The notes under the pieces: model-generated | The model's database searches: none | What the model saw: the letters and a program-made list of their open reading frames with translations, nothing else | Told to the model about the DNA's origin: nothing | Translations under genes and position numbers: made by a program | Shown here: one piece after another, positions 27,217-36,597 of the stretch | Layout of the letters: every line of letters starts with the position of its first letter | How positions within the stretch are numbered: the first letter of the stretch is position 1 | DNA from: Mycobacterium szulgai | GTDB lineage: Bacteria > Actinomycetota > Actinomycetes > Mycobacteriales > Mycobacteriaceae | Reading direction: 5' to 3' | Assembly: GCF_002116635.1 (NCBI RefSeq) | Contig: NZ_LQPW01000143.1 | Span: 16,537 to 80,536 of the forward strand | Length of the DNA: 64,000 bases

Positions 27217-28422
27217 ATGGAAGACAGCGAGCGGTTCGTTACCCGGTTGGCGCCGTTGACGTTGGCGGTAAAGAACATGGCCGGCCCGCAATCCGTGTAC
27301 CACGAGAAGGCCAAAGAGGTGCGGGCCGAACGCGTCCAGCCGGGCGTGATCACGCTGTACCGTCGCGATGACCTGGTCCGGGTCAACCGTCACCCAGCGG
27401 TGCTGGGCGCCGGCGGTCGGGGCGGGAACTTCGGCAACGACAATCCGCTGATTCCGTTGGAGATCGACGGCGAGGACCACAAGAAGTGGCGACGGCTACT
27501 GGATCCGCTGTTTGCGCCCAAACAGATGACACGGCTGGAGGGCTTGGTACGCAAGCGCGCCGCGGAACTGGTCGAGGGCTTTGCCGGCGAACCCGCCGCC
27601 GAGCTGTATGAGGCCTACTGTATTCCGTTGCCGTGTTTGACTTTTCTGGAATTTCTCGGCGCACCGGCTGAGGACCTCGAGTTCTTCATCGGATTCAAAG
27701 ACGGTGTGCTGCATCCGCAGGGGAACACACGCGAGCAGATCCGGGCCAGCCAGGCCAGCGCCGGGGCGGCGCTCTTCGACTACTTCGCCGGCTTCTTGGG
27801 CCAGCGGCGTGCCGACGGCGCGGTAGGAGACGATGTTCTCTCGGTGTTGCTGCGCGCGCGGATCGACGATCAACCGCTCAGCGACGCCGAACTGCTCAAC
27901 ATCATTTATCTGCTGATGTTCGCCGGCCTGGACACGGTCACCGCGTCCATGTCATGTTTGTTGGCCTGGCTGGGCCAACACCCATACGAGCGACGTCGCC
28001 TGGCCGAGGAACCGGCCTCGATCCCGAGGGCGATCGAAGAACTGATGCGTTACGAATCGCCGGCGCCCAGCAGCATCCGCTACGCCACCGCCGACATCGA
28101 TCTCGGTGACGGACTGACGATCCGGGCCGGCGAAGCGATCCACGTCAGCTGGGCCGCCGCCAACGTCGACCCCACCGCGTATCCCGACCCCCTGCGGGTG
28201 GACTTCGACCGCGGCCGATTCCACCACCTCGCGTTCGGCAGCGGCGTGCACCGCTGTCTGGGATCGCACCTGGCCCGGCTCGAATTGCGGGTAGCCCTCG
28301 AGGAATTCCTGGCCCGCATCCCCGACTACACGGTCGACACGGATGGGCTCGTCTACGACAACGTGTCGGTGCGCACCGTGCAGCAGCTTCACATCAGCAT
28401 CAACGCGCTGGTCGGCGGCTAG
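27217..28422 (+). CDS. Cytochrome P450
   Basis: 401 residues starting directly after the ispG stop (TGAATG). The I-helix reads LMFAGLDTVTASMSC, ExxR is EELMR, and the heme loop is FGSGVHRCLG (ligand Cys347). The N-terminus lacks a proline hinge, as in soluble bacterial class I P450s. It is of a different type from the P450s at 13272 and 19184. It closes the nine-gene terpenoid operon and likely makes a late oxidation. It ends three bases from the convergent crotonase gene. Confidence 0.92.
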   Translation: MEDSERFVTRLAPLTLAVKNMAGPQSVYHEKAKEVRAERVQPGVITLYRRDDLVRVNRHPAVLGAGGRGGNFGNDNPLIPLEIDGEDHKKWRRLLDPLFAPKQMTRLEGLVRKRAAELVEGFAGEPAAELYEAYCIPLPCLTFLEFLGAPAEDLEFFIGFKDGVLHPQGNTREQIRASQASAGAALFDYFAGFLGQRRADGAVGDDVLSVLLRARIDDQPLSDAELLNIIYLLMFAGLDTVTASMSCLLAWLGQHPYERRRLAEEPASIPRAIEELMRYESPAPSSIRYATADIDLGDGLTIRAGEAIHVSWAAANVDPTAYPDPLRVDFDRGRFHHLAFGSGVHRCLGSHLARLELRVALEEFLARIPDYTVDTDGLVYDNVSVRTVQQLHISINALVGG

Positions 28423-28425
28423 GCG

Positions 28426-29232
28426 CTACAGTCGATCCCACTTCGGAGCCCTCTTCTCCCGGTGTGCCCGTGCGGCTTCGGCCGGATTGTTGGTGAAGCC
28501 GGTGAGTATCTGGGTGCGATTCTCGATCTCGATGGCATGGCGCAAACTGGGCGCGTCCAGGGCGGCATTGAGCCCAATCTTGGTCTGCCACACGCCAAAA
28601 GCATTGTTCGCGGCGATCTCGCGGGCCTTGGCCAGCGCCGCCGTCATGAGGTCGTCCGGCGCCACCACCTCGTGTACCAGCTTGATGCGGTAGGCCTCGG
28701 CGGCGTCGATGATGCGTCCGGTGAGCATCAGTTCGCGGGCCACCCCGGCGCCGACGATCTTGGGTAGCAGGTAGCTGGTGCCCATGTCCATCGAGGAGAA
28801 GCCGGCCTTGATGAACACTGAGCCGAACCGGGCTTGCTCGGAGGCGATCCGGATGTCGCAGTGCAGTGCGAACGCCAGCCCACCGCCGACGGCCACCCCG
28901 TTGACCGCGGCGATCACCGGGATGGGCAACTCGTAGAGCCGCAGGTATTGTTCGGCCAGTCGGACCTGGGCGTCGTAGCTGGTCTTGAACGCCGGGGCGG
29001 TTTCCCTGGTTGCCGTCCAGGGCTCACCGGTGCCGCTCAAATCGGCGCCGGCGCAGAAGCCGCGTCCGGCTCCGGTGAGGATCGCCACCCGGAAGTCGCC
29101 TTTACTGAGCGTGTCCAGCGCTTCGTCCATCGCGTTGATCAGTGATCCGTCGATGGCGTTCAACACCCGGGGCCGATTCAGCGTGACGCAGGCGATGTCG
29201 TTGTCCAGAGCTTGCAATTCAACTGCTGACAT
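28426..29232 (-). CDS. Enoyl-CoA hydratase/isomerase (crotonase) family protein
   Basis: 268 residues. Oxyanion-hole regions are GRGFCAGADLSGTG and NGVAVGGGLAFALHCD. Where rat enoyl-CoA hydratase has its first catalytic Glu (PEILLG), this protein reads VFIKAGF, so that Glu is absent; the second Glu is kept in VARELMLTG. DMGTSYLLP follows, as in other mycobacterial EchA proteins that may be isomerases or hydratases. It is convergent with the terpenoid operon and divergent from the HNH gene; it may belong to neither. Acyl-CoA substrate unknown. Confidence 0.85.
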   Translation of the reverse strand: MSAVELQALDNDIACVTLNRPRVLNAIDGSLINAMDEALDTLSKGDFRVAILTGAGRGFCAGADLSGTGEPWTATRETAPAFKTSYDAQVRLAEQYLRLYELPIPVIAAVNGVAVGGGLAFALHCDIRIASEQARFGSVFIKAGFSSMDMGTSYLLPKIVGAGVARELMLTGRIIDAAEAYRIKLVHEVVAPDDLMTAALAKAREIAANNAFGVWQTKIGLNAALDAPSLRHAIEIENRTQILTGFTNNPAEAARAHREKRAPKWDRL

Positions 29233-29289
29233 ATCCCCGCACGTTACCGGCGAGCAGGGTTTGTCGGTGGCTGCTCATAGTATTCGGGC

Positions 29290-30654
29290 ATGGGTTCGAG
29301 TACGCGTGAGGAGATCGTCGAGGTCTTCGACGCGCTCGACTATGACGAGGATCGCTTGTGCGGGTTGACGTTTGACGTGCTGACCACGCCGGAGCGGATG
29401 GCCTTCCTCGAACGATTGGAGCGGCTGGCGCGGCGGCTGCGCGTTCCTGAGCACGCGTTGATAAATCAGATCGGCGAGCAGTCGTCTGACGAAGAACTCG
29501 GGGGCCGGCTGCGCTGCGCGCTGGCCGACCGGTTGCACATCACCCCCGCCGAGGCCGGCCGGCGCATCGCCGAGGCCGCGGATCTGGGTGAGCGCCGCGC
29601 TATGACGGGTGAGCCGCTGTCGCCGCAGTTGACCGCGACCGCCGAAGCCCAGCGCGACGGCCTGATCGGCGACGGGCATGTCAAGGTGATCCGCGACTTC
29701 CTGCGCGCGCTGCCCGCCGCAATCGACCTGGGTACCCGCACGGCCGCCGAAACCCAGCTGGCCCAGCTGGGCGCCAGCCGGCGCCCCGACGATCTGGCCG
29801 GACTGGCGAAACAGCTGATGGATTGGCTTAACCCCGACGGCAACTACACCGACGAGGACCGCGCCCGCAAACGCGGCCTGAGTTTGGGCAAGCAGGAACA
29901 CGACGGCATGTCGCGCCTGAGCGGCTATGTGGATCCCGAGCTGCGGGCCACCCTGGAAGCCGTCGAAGCCAAACTGGCCGCACCGGGGATGTGTAACCGC
30001 GACGACGAAGCCCCAGTGGTCGATGACCAGCCCTCCGCAGAAGCGGCGCGCCGGGACCTACGGTCCAAACCCCAGCGTTTCCATGACGGGTTGCTCGCCG
30101 GGCTACGGGCGCTATTGATGTCCGGGGAGCTGGGTCAGCACAACGGCTTACCGGCCTCGATCATCGTCACCACCACACTCCAGGACTTAGAGGCTGCGGC
30201 CGGGCGCGGCCTCACCGGCGGCGGCACCATCCTGCCCATGTCCGACGTGATCCGCCTGGGCCGCCAGGCAAACCACTATCTGGCGATCTTCGACGAGGGC
30301 AAGCCGCTGACGCTGTACCACACGAAGCGTCTGGCCTCACCAGCACAGCGAATTGTCTTGTACGCCAAGGAACGTGGCTGTTCGGCACCGGGCTGCGACG
30401 TGAAGGGGTACTACTGCGAAGTCCACCACGTGGCGCCGTGGGCGGCGATCCAGAGCACCGACATCGACCAGCTCACCTTCGCCTGCGGCGGGCATCACCC
30501 ACTGGCCGAGAAAGGATGGACCACCCGAAAGAACGGCAAAGGCGAGACCCAATGGATACCGCCGGCACACCTAGATCGCGGACAGCCGCGAACTAATCTT
30601 TACCATCACCCGGAGAAGCTCCTCTGCGACGGGGACGACGACGAACCCGTTTGA
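29290..30654 (+). CDS. 13E12-repeat (DUF222) protein with C-terminal HNH endonuclease domain
   Basis: 454 residues. The N-terminal and central DUF222 region (ALADRLHITPAEAGRRIAEA; LGERRAMTGEPLSPQ; GDGHVKVIRDFL) is followed by an HNH domain with metal/zinc residues in GCSAPGCDVKGYYCEVHHV and CGGHHPLAEKGW. This is the mycobacterial REP13E12 family, multicopy and used as attachment sites by phiRv1-type prophages in M. tuberculosis. Its position between accessory blocks fits a recombination hot spot. No flanking att repeats were seen. Confidence 0.88.
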   Translation: MGSSTREEIVEVFDALDYDEDRLCGLTFDVLTTPERMAFLERLERLARRLRVPEHALINQIGEQSSDEELGGRLRCALADRLHITPAEAGRRIAEAADLGERRAMTGEPLSPQLTATAEAQRDGLIGDGHVKVIRDFLRALPAAIDLGTRTAAETQLAQLGASRRPDDLAGLAKQLMDWLNPDGNYTDEDRARKRGLSLGKQEHDGMSRLSGYVDPELRATLEAVEAKLAAPGMCNRDDEAPVVDDQPSAEAARRDLRSKPQRFHDGLLAGLRALLMSGELGQHNGLPASIIVTTTLQDLEAAAGRGLTGGGTILPMSDVIRLGRQANHYLAIFDEGKPLTLYHTKRLASPAQRIVLYAKERGCSAPGCDVKGYYCEVHHVAPWAAIQSTDIDQLTFACGGHHPLAEKGWTTRKNGKGETQWIPPAHLDRGQPRTNLYHHPEKLLCDGDDDEPV

Positions 30655-30685
30655 CGGGTAGTGCATTGAGTCGTCACCGCCAACG

Positions 30686-32311
30686 TCACAAAGGCGTCGG
30701 CGGCGGGTACCAGGCGCCGGTGAGAACGAACAGTTCGTAACCGGCCAGCAGCGTGGACAAGCCGACAGTGGCGGCGATCGGCCGGCCGATCGCATTGACC
30801 AGGCCTTCGACCGGGGCGCCGTTGATCATCTGCTGGACCCCGTCCAGGAACAGGTGGGCGTCGTAGGCAGGGACCGCGGTCAGCAGGGCGGTCGCGATGT
30901 TCACCGTCGGCTGCACCTTGGCGAAGGCGTCGGTGAAGTTGGCCGGTAGCACACCACTGATCGCCGACACCGGATTCCACTTGAAGACGTCCGCGACGTC
31001 GGAGAGGGTCAGGCCCGCCAAGTCGTTTCCGAAAGCGGTGACGCCCTGCTGCGTGCCGGTAGCCAGGTGGCCCAGCAGGGCTTGGGGATCGACGGAGGGA
31101 AAGACGCCGAACGGGGTAGGTACATCGGGCGGCCCGGTCGAGTAGCCGTGTGCCAGATCGCCGTAGCCGAGGTTCACCAATACCCGCAAATCCGGTTCGA
31201 TCAGATCTGCCATTGCGTTGCCCAGCAACGGAATTGACCGCAACGGCTGAACCAGCGGCAGATTCGGGTTGGTGATCATGTAGTAGGTGGTGTTGCCCGT
31301 ATAACCCTGCGACGGTTGCAGCATCTTCAGCTCGTAGCCGGTGGGCAGCGCCGCCGGATTCAGGCTCGGATACAACGGATGCGCGTAATAGAACCCGGCG
31401 AAGGCGTTGAGGTCGGCCAGCACGTTGATCGGATACTGCGGCCAGTCGGAGATGCCGTCGTATTCCAGGGTGTAGATGGTGGTCGGCCACACGGTGTTCG
31501 ACGGCGTCGCGCCGTAGAACGTCTGCCCCAGGCTGGGAAAGCTCAGGCCTGGGAAGCGCGCGAAGAGGCCGCCATTGGGATTCATCGGGTCGCCCAGGAG
31601 CTGGAAACCGAGTTGCTGGTCGGTCAGCGGGCTGTGCATGTTCAACAGCTTTTGCATTTCCAGCGATGCGATGATGGCACCCTGTGAAATCCCATGCACG
31701 ACAACGGGATTACCGCCGGGAGTGATCAGCCCATGCTGGCCGGCCGCCGTCCCGAACAGCGTCGTGTCCAGGATCTGCAGGCCTTGGGCCACCGACTCGT
31801 TGAGTGTCAGGACCGTGGTGCCGGTCAACGGGTAAAGCCCGGCCGGGGTGAACATCGCGAACGCGTTGCTCAGCAGTCCGCCGGGGAAGGCGGGCTTGAT
31901 GTAGTTGGCCAGAACGGTCGTTATGTAGTCCGGGCTGGGCATGCCGTTGCCGCTGCCGGAGATGAACACCGATGCGTAGTTGGCCGGAAAGGTGAACGGC
32001 GGTGTGGCCGCCGCGGCGAGCGCGCCCGCGCTAGTGGCCTCGGTGCCCGCGTACGCATTAGCGGCACCCCCCAGGGCAGCGACGAAGTCGCGTTGATAGC
32101 CCTCGATCAGCCGGGTGACCGCCTGGTATTCCTGGCCTAAGTCGTTGAAGAGCATCGCGGTCGCCGCCGACACCTCGTCGGCGGCTGCCGCCAGCACACC
32201 GGTAGTCCGCGTCGCCGCGGCCGCATTGGCTTCGCTGATCGCCGAACCCAGCCCAGCAATATCCGCGGCGGCGGCCGCCATCGCCGCGGGTTGCGCGAGC
32301 ATGTTTGTCAT
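30686..32311 (-). CDS. PE family protein with PE-PPE alpha/beta-hydrolase domain
   Basis: 541 residues (MTNMLAQPAAM start; MLAQ three codons in is an alternative). Residues ~1-100 are a PE domain (ADIAGLGSAISEANAAAA, AADEVSAATAMLFN, YQRDF). Residues ~130-400 are a PE-PPE hydrolase: nucleophile elbow VVHGISQGAIIAS (GxSxG), NPNGGLFARFPG, and TLEYDGISDWPQYP. Such proteins are ESX-5-exported serine esterases/lipases of the cell envelope. It is convergent with the 13E12 gene and precedes the FAH-MBL gene on the same strand. Confidence 0.9.
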   Translation of the reverse strand: MTNMLAQPAAMAAAAADIAGLGSAISEANAAAATRTTGVLAAAADEVSAATAMLFNDLGQEYQAVTRLIEGYQRDFVAALGGAANAYAGTEATSAGALAAAATPPFTFPANYASVFISGSGNGMPSPDYITTVLANYIKPAFPGGLLSNAFAMFTPAGLYPLTGTTVLTLNESVAQGLQILDTTLFGTAAGQHGLITPGGNPVVVHGISQGAIIASLEMQKLLNMHSPLTDQQLGFQLLGDPMNPNGGLFARFPGLSFPSLGQTFYGATPSNTVWPTTIYTLEYDGISDWPQYPINVLADLNAFAGFYYAHPLYPSLNPAALPTGYELKMLQPSQGYTGNTTYYMITNPNLPLVQPLRSIPLLGNAMADLIEPDLRVLVNLGYGDLAHGYSTGPPDVPTPFGVFPSVDPQALLGHLATGTQQGVTAFGNDLAGLTLSDVADVFKWNPVSAISGVLPANFTDAFAKVQPTVNIATALLTAVPAYDAHLFLDGVQQMINGAPVEGLVNAIGRPIAATVGLSTLLAGYELFVLTGAWYPPPTPL

Positions 32312-32367
32312 CGGCGACAGCGTAGATCGCTCTCACCCGTCATGTCGGTATTTGGGCATGCCGGTAT

Positions 32368-34311
32368 TTAGGCCGTTTCGCGTTTGGCCAGCCACTCGGC
32401 CTGCATCACCATCAGCCCATACAGCTCCGGCGTCGGGGTGTTCGGATCCAGTTCGCGATAGCGCTGATAAATGTTGACGACGACGCGTTCGGAATCCAGC
32501 CAAGACGCATACTCGCCGAGGTCGACGGTATCGACCGCCTCTTCGAACGACAGCCCGTTACGGAAGGCGGCTTCGGCTTGTTCGCTCACGTGCACGAGAT
32601 AGCCACGCACGGCACGTATTCCGTCGGGGTCGGTAACCGGACCGTGGCCGGGAACCACCGTGGGCGCATCGAGGGCAATCATCGCGTCGCAGGCCGCGAT
32701 CCAGTTGGCGATCGGGCCGGCCCAGACGATCGGCGTGCAACCGATGAACAACAGGTCCCCGCCGAACAGCACGCCGGCGTCGGGTACATGCACCACCGAG
32801 TCGGCGGCGGTGTGCGCGGGGCCGAGGTTGAGCAGATTCACCTGTCGGCCGCCGACGTCGATGGTCAGCTCGCGGTCGAAGGTCTCATCGGCATTGCGCA
32901 CAGTAATACCACTGAAGTCGAAGTGCCCGAAGCGATCTCGCGCATACCGGGTCGCGACGGGCCCCAGATCGGCGGTCTGGATGCGTGCGAGCATCTCGGG
33001 GCCGTGGCCGTGTTCGATCTCCTGCGCGGTACCCGCGGCGGCGATGATGCGCACCGAGGGATCCAGCAGTTGATTGCCGTGGGTGTGGTCGCCATTGGAG
33101 TGGGTGATCAGGGCATCGGCGATGGGTGCGCGCTCGGTGATGGGCCGCATCGCGGCCAGCATCTCGCGGGTGAGCGCGAGGTCGAACAGGGTGTCCACCA
33201 GCAGCGACGCGCCGTCGCCGGCCACCAGACCGGCGTTGCTCCAACCGTATCCGCCGTCCGGCAGCGTCCACGCCCAGACCCGCTCGGCCACCTCGTGCAG
33301 CCCGCGGGTGTACGGGACCTTGGACTTCGCCGGATTGACCCGGGGCCGGGCCGGCGCGGCATCTGGATTGGGCCGCACCGCCAACGGCACGGGCGGGGCG
33401 CTGGCCCGAACCGTCTGGCGCGTTTCGCCCAGCCCCTCGACCCGCAACGTCACCACGTCGCCGTCGCGCAGCCAGCCCGGGAAGGACTCGGGCTCCCTGA
33501 GATGCTCGACCAACGTGCAGGTAGGCACCGTGCCGGAGCCGAACACGTCGCCGGGGTGCAGCGGCACCCCGCGCGAGGCGTAGGAGATGACTTCGCCGAA
33601 GGTCCAGTCCATCTGCCCCGTCGATCCGGAGCCGATCACGGTGTTGTTGACCAGCGCGGTCACCGACAGGGTCAGCCTGCCGTCGCGCAGGTAGGGCGCC
33701 AGTTCGTCGGGGGTCACCAGGTACGGGCCCAGCGTGACGCCGCTGTCCTTGCCCTTGGCTTGCCCAATCCGCAGCTGCCCTTCCAGCATCTGCAGGTCCC
33801 GTGCCGACCAGTCGTTGAAAATCGTGTAGCCGATGATCGAGCTTTGCGCCTGTTCCACCGAGAGGTTTTTGCCTGGCGTACCGATGACGGCAGCGATCTC
33901 CAATTCGAAGTCCTGCCAAGCACTTCCGGGCGCCATCGGAGCGTCGTCATAAGGGCCGAGCACGGTTGCCGGGCACGCGAAGTAGAACGCCGGGATGCGA
34001 TACCAGGTGTCCGCCAGTATCCGGCCGCCGCCGGTCGCTTCCTGGCAGTTGCGCATGTGGTCCAGAAAACACAGCGAGTCCCGTATCGACGGCGGCCGCG
34101 GTATGGGCGCCGCCAGAGTCGCGTCCTGCAGGCTGATCACCTCGGCCGGTGCACGCAGGGCTTCCTCACCGGCCGCGCGCAGCCCGTCGGCGCCGCGCCC
34201 GATCAGCTCGAGCAGCGTCACTCCGGCGGGCACCCCATGGATCGAGCCGCCGTCGCGGGAGAGCACACCGGTGCGTTCGCCGGCGTCGCTTCGATATGTC
34301 ACCCACTTCAT
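32368..34311 (-). CDS. Fumarylacetoacetate hydrolase-family / metallo-beta-lactamase fold fusion
   Basis: 647 residues, start overlapping the ligD stop (ATGA). Residues ~1-290 are a FAH/HHDD-isomerase domain (GSAWQDFELEIAAVIG, IIGYTIFNDWSARDLQ, GDVFGSGTVPTC). Residues ~325-640 are a metallo-beta-lactamase fold whose metal motif reads ITHSNGDHTHGNQLL, with Asn in the usual second His position, then GPAHTAADSVVHVP and VVPGHGPVTDP. The same fusion is known as Rv0939 beside ligD in M. tuberculosis. The combination suggests ring-cleavage product hydrolysis, unproven. Confidence 0.88.
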   Translation of the reverse strand: MKWVTYRSDAGERTGVLSRDGGSIHGVPAGVTLLELIGRGADGLRAAGEEALRAPAEVISLQDATLAAPIPRPPSIRDSLCFLDHMRNCQEATGGGRILADTWYRIPAFYFACPATVLGPYDDAPMAPGSAWQDFELEIAAVIGTPGKNLSVEQAQSSIIGYTIFNDWSARDLQMLEGQLRIGQAKGKDSGVTLGPYLVTPDELAPYLRDGRLTLSVTALVNNTVIGSGSTGQMDWTFGEVISYASRGVPLHPGDVFGSGTVPTCTLVEHLREPESFPGWLRDGDVVTLRVEGLGETRQTVRASAPPVPLAVRPNPDAAPARPRVNPAKSKVPYTRGLHEVAERVWAWTLPDGGYGWSNAGLVAGDGASLLVDTLFDLALTREMLAAMRPITERAPIADALITHSNGDHTHGNQLLDPSVRIIAAAGTAQEIEHGHGPEMLARIQTADLGPVATRYARDRFGHFDFSGITVRNADETFDRELTIDVGGRQVNLLNLGPAHTAADSVVHVPDAGVLFGGDLLFIGCTPIVWAGPIANWIAACDAMIALDAPTVVPGHGPVTDPDGIRAVRGYLVHVSEQAEAAFRNGLSFEEAVDTVDLGEYASWLDSERVVVNIYQRYRELDPNTPTPELYGLMVMQAEWLAKRETA

Positions 34312-36575
34312 TCCCGTACCACCTCACTAGGGTTCTTGTCCGGCCGCAGTCCGCGCCAGCTCACTTGCCGCAGCCGGTTGTCCGGCGTCCATTCGCTGTA
34401 GCGCACCTCCCCCACCAACGTCGGCTCGACGTACGTCACACCTTTGGCGTCGCGGGTGGAAAGCTTTGCGTCGAACGGTGATTCATCGGTGTGCAGCGGC
34501 GCCAGGGTCTTCTTGAGATTGGCCAGGTCGCGTTCGGTGAAGCCGGTACCGACCCGGCCGACGAACTGCAGTCCATCCGGGCCGGGAATGCCCATCAGCA
34601 GCGCACCGATGCCGCTGCTGCGCCCGCCCTCACCGGCTCGCCAGCCGCCGATGACCACTTCCTGAGTGTTCCAATGCTTGTCCTTGATCCACGACGCCGA
34701 ACGGCGTCCGGGCTGATATGTGGAGTCGCGCTTCTTGGCGACCACACCTTCCCAGCCGCGCTTGCCCGAGTACTCCAGCGCCTGTGCACCATTGCCGGGC
34801 AACAGGTCCGGAACGATGAGACCGCCAGTGCTGGCCAGGGTTTCCAGTAGCTTGCGCCGGTCTTGATACTTGGCCCGCAACAACGAGCGGCCGTCCAGGT
34901 AGAGCAGGTCGAACGCCCAGAATTCGATGCGGGTGGCGCGGACCCGATTCTGCATCTCGTTGAAGCTGGGCACGCCGGACTGGTCGAGTGCGACCACTTC
35001 GCCGTCGATGACCACGTGGTGATCGGCGAGATCTGCGGCCAGCGCCTTCAATTGGGGATACTCCCCGGTGACGTCGCGGCCGCTGCGGGAACGCAACCGC
35101 AGCCTGCCGTGGTCGGCGTCGACCAGCAGCCGGTAGCCGTCCCACTTACCCTCGAAGGCCCATTGGCCCGCGGTCAAACCCGCCACCGAACCGTGGCTGG
35201 CGAACATGGGCGTAAGCGCGTCGAAGTCGAAGACCTTCTGATCCTTGGTCCGGTGCGCCAGCCACTGATTGCCATCGGTCTGAATCAGCGCATACCGCCC
35301 GGAGATCCGATTGCCGTGCAGATTCACGATCACTTCATCATCGAGGAACTTCTCGGCCTCGTAGGTGCCGGAGTCCCAGATGATGACCTTGCCGGCGCCG
35401 TATTCGCCCTTGGGGATGGTGCCCTCGAACGAGCCGTATTCCAGCGGATGGTCCTCGGTGTGTACCGCCAAATGGTTCACCGATGGGGTTTCGGGGAGGT
35501 TCTTCGGCACCGCCCACGACACCAGCACCCCGTCTCGTTCCAGCCGGAAGTCGTAGTGCAGCCGGCGGGCGTGATGCTCCTGAATGACAAACGTATTATT
35601 CTGCCCTGCCGCGGGTTTCGAGCTCGGCACCGGCTCCGGGGTCTTCGCCGCGTCGCGCATGCTGCGGTACTTGGTCAACCGGTCCCGGCTGGGCAGGTCG
35701 GCATCCAGCGGCGCGAGCAGGTCGCCATCGCGGGCCACCCGGGCCAGCACCTCGTCGTAGCGCAGCTGACCCAGCTTCTTGTCGTCGAGCTCGGCCCAGG
35801 TGCGCGGCGCGGCAACCGTCGGAAACTCGCGTCCGCGCAGTGAATACGGCGCAATGGTGGTCTTCGCCCCGTTGTTCTGGCTCCAGTCCAAGAACACCTT
35901 GCCCGCCCGCAGGCTCTTGGTCATGGTCGACGTGACCAGCTTTGGCATCGTCTTTTCCAGTTGCTGCGCAACGCGTTTGGCCAGCACGGTGGCACCGGAG
36001 CTGCTCACCGGTTCGGCCAGCGGGGCGTAGAGATGCAGCCCATTGCTACCGCTGGTGAGCGGAAATGTGGTCAGCCCGATATCGGTCATCAGGTCACGAA
36101 CCGCGCGGGCCACCTGGGCCAGCTGCGCCATGGTCACACCCTCACCCGGGTCGAGGTCGAACACCAATCGTGTTGCCGGGCCGGGCTTGAACTCTTCGGC
36201 CTTGCGGCGCGTCCACTGCGCGACGAACCGCCACTGCGGCACGTGCACCTCCAGCGCCGCCTGCTGCGCGATCCAGGCCAGCCCGTCGTCGTCGTCGATG
36301 ATCGGGTAGGTGGTGGTGCCGGAGCGGTGGGTGATGCTGGCTCGCGGCAGCCAGTCCGGCGCCGACGACGCCAGCTGCTTCTCAAAGAACGAGGCCTCCT
36401 CGACGCCGTTGGGCCAGCGCTTGCGCGTTGCCGGACGGCGCGCGATGTGCGGCACCATCACCTCGGCGATACGGGTGTAGTAATCGAAGACGTCTGCCTT
36501 GGTAGTGCCGCTCGCGGGGTAAAGCACCTTGTCGGCGTTGGTGAGCTTCACCCGCCGCGCTGCCGCCGAGCCCAT
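34308..36575 (-). CDS. ligD: Multifunctional NHEJ DNA ligase LigD
   Basis: 755 residues from ATG 36575 (MGSAAARRVKLTNADKVLYP), matching the ~759 of M. tuberculosis LigD; a longer frame to 36776 runs into the divergent kinase gene and is rejected. Order is polymerase/primase domain (LTNADKVLYP; RLVFDLDPGEG), 3'-phosphoesterase (EHHARRLHYDFRLERDG) and ATP-dependent ligase with nucleotidyl Lys in EGKWDGYRLL. It repairs double-strand breaks with Ku, encoded 1.3 kb away on the other strand. Confidence 0.96.
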   Translation of the reverse strand: MGSAAARRVKLTNADKVLYPASGTTKADVFDYYTRIAEVMVPHIARRPATRKRWPNGVEEASFFEKQLASSAPDWLPRASITHRSGTTTYPIIDDDDGLAWIAQQAALEVHVPQWRFVAQWTRRKAEEFKPGPATRLVFDLDPGEGVTMAQLAQVARAVRDLMTDIGLTTFPLTSGSNGLHLYAPLAEPVSSSGATVLAKRVAQQLEKTMPKLVTSTMTKSLRAGKVFLDWSQNNGAKTTIAPYSLRGREFPTVAAPRTWAELDDKKLGQLRYDEVLARVARDGDLLAPLDADLPSRDRLTKYRSMRDAAKTPEPVPSSKPAAGQNNTFVIQEHHARRLHYDFRLERDGVLVSWAVPKNLPETPSVNHLAVHTEDHPLEYGSFEGTIPKGEYGAGKVIIWDSGTYEAEKFLDDEVIVNLHGNRISGRYALIQTDGNQWLAHRTKDQKVFDFDALTPMFASHGSVAGLTAGQWAFEGKWDGYRLLVDADHGRLRLRSRSGRDVTGEYPQLKALAADLADHHVVIDGEVVALDQSGVPSFNEMQNRVRATRIEFWAFDLLYLDGRSLLRAKYQDRRKLLETLASTGGLIVPDLLPGNGAQALEYSGKRGWEGVVAKKRDSTYQPGRRSASWIKDKHWNTQEVVIGGWRAGEGGRSSGIGALLMGIPGPDGLQFVGRVGTGFTERDLANLKKTLAPLHTDESPFDAKLSTRDAKGVTYVEPTLVGEVRYSEWTPDNRLRQVSWRGLRPDKNPSEVVRE

Positions 36576-36597
36576 GTTGTCAACGTAACCTGTCGGC

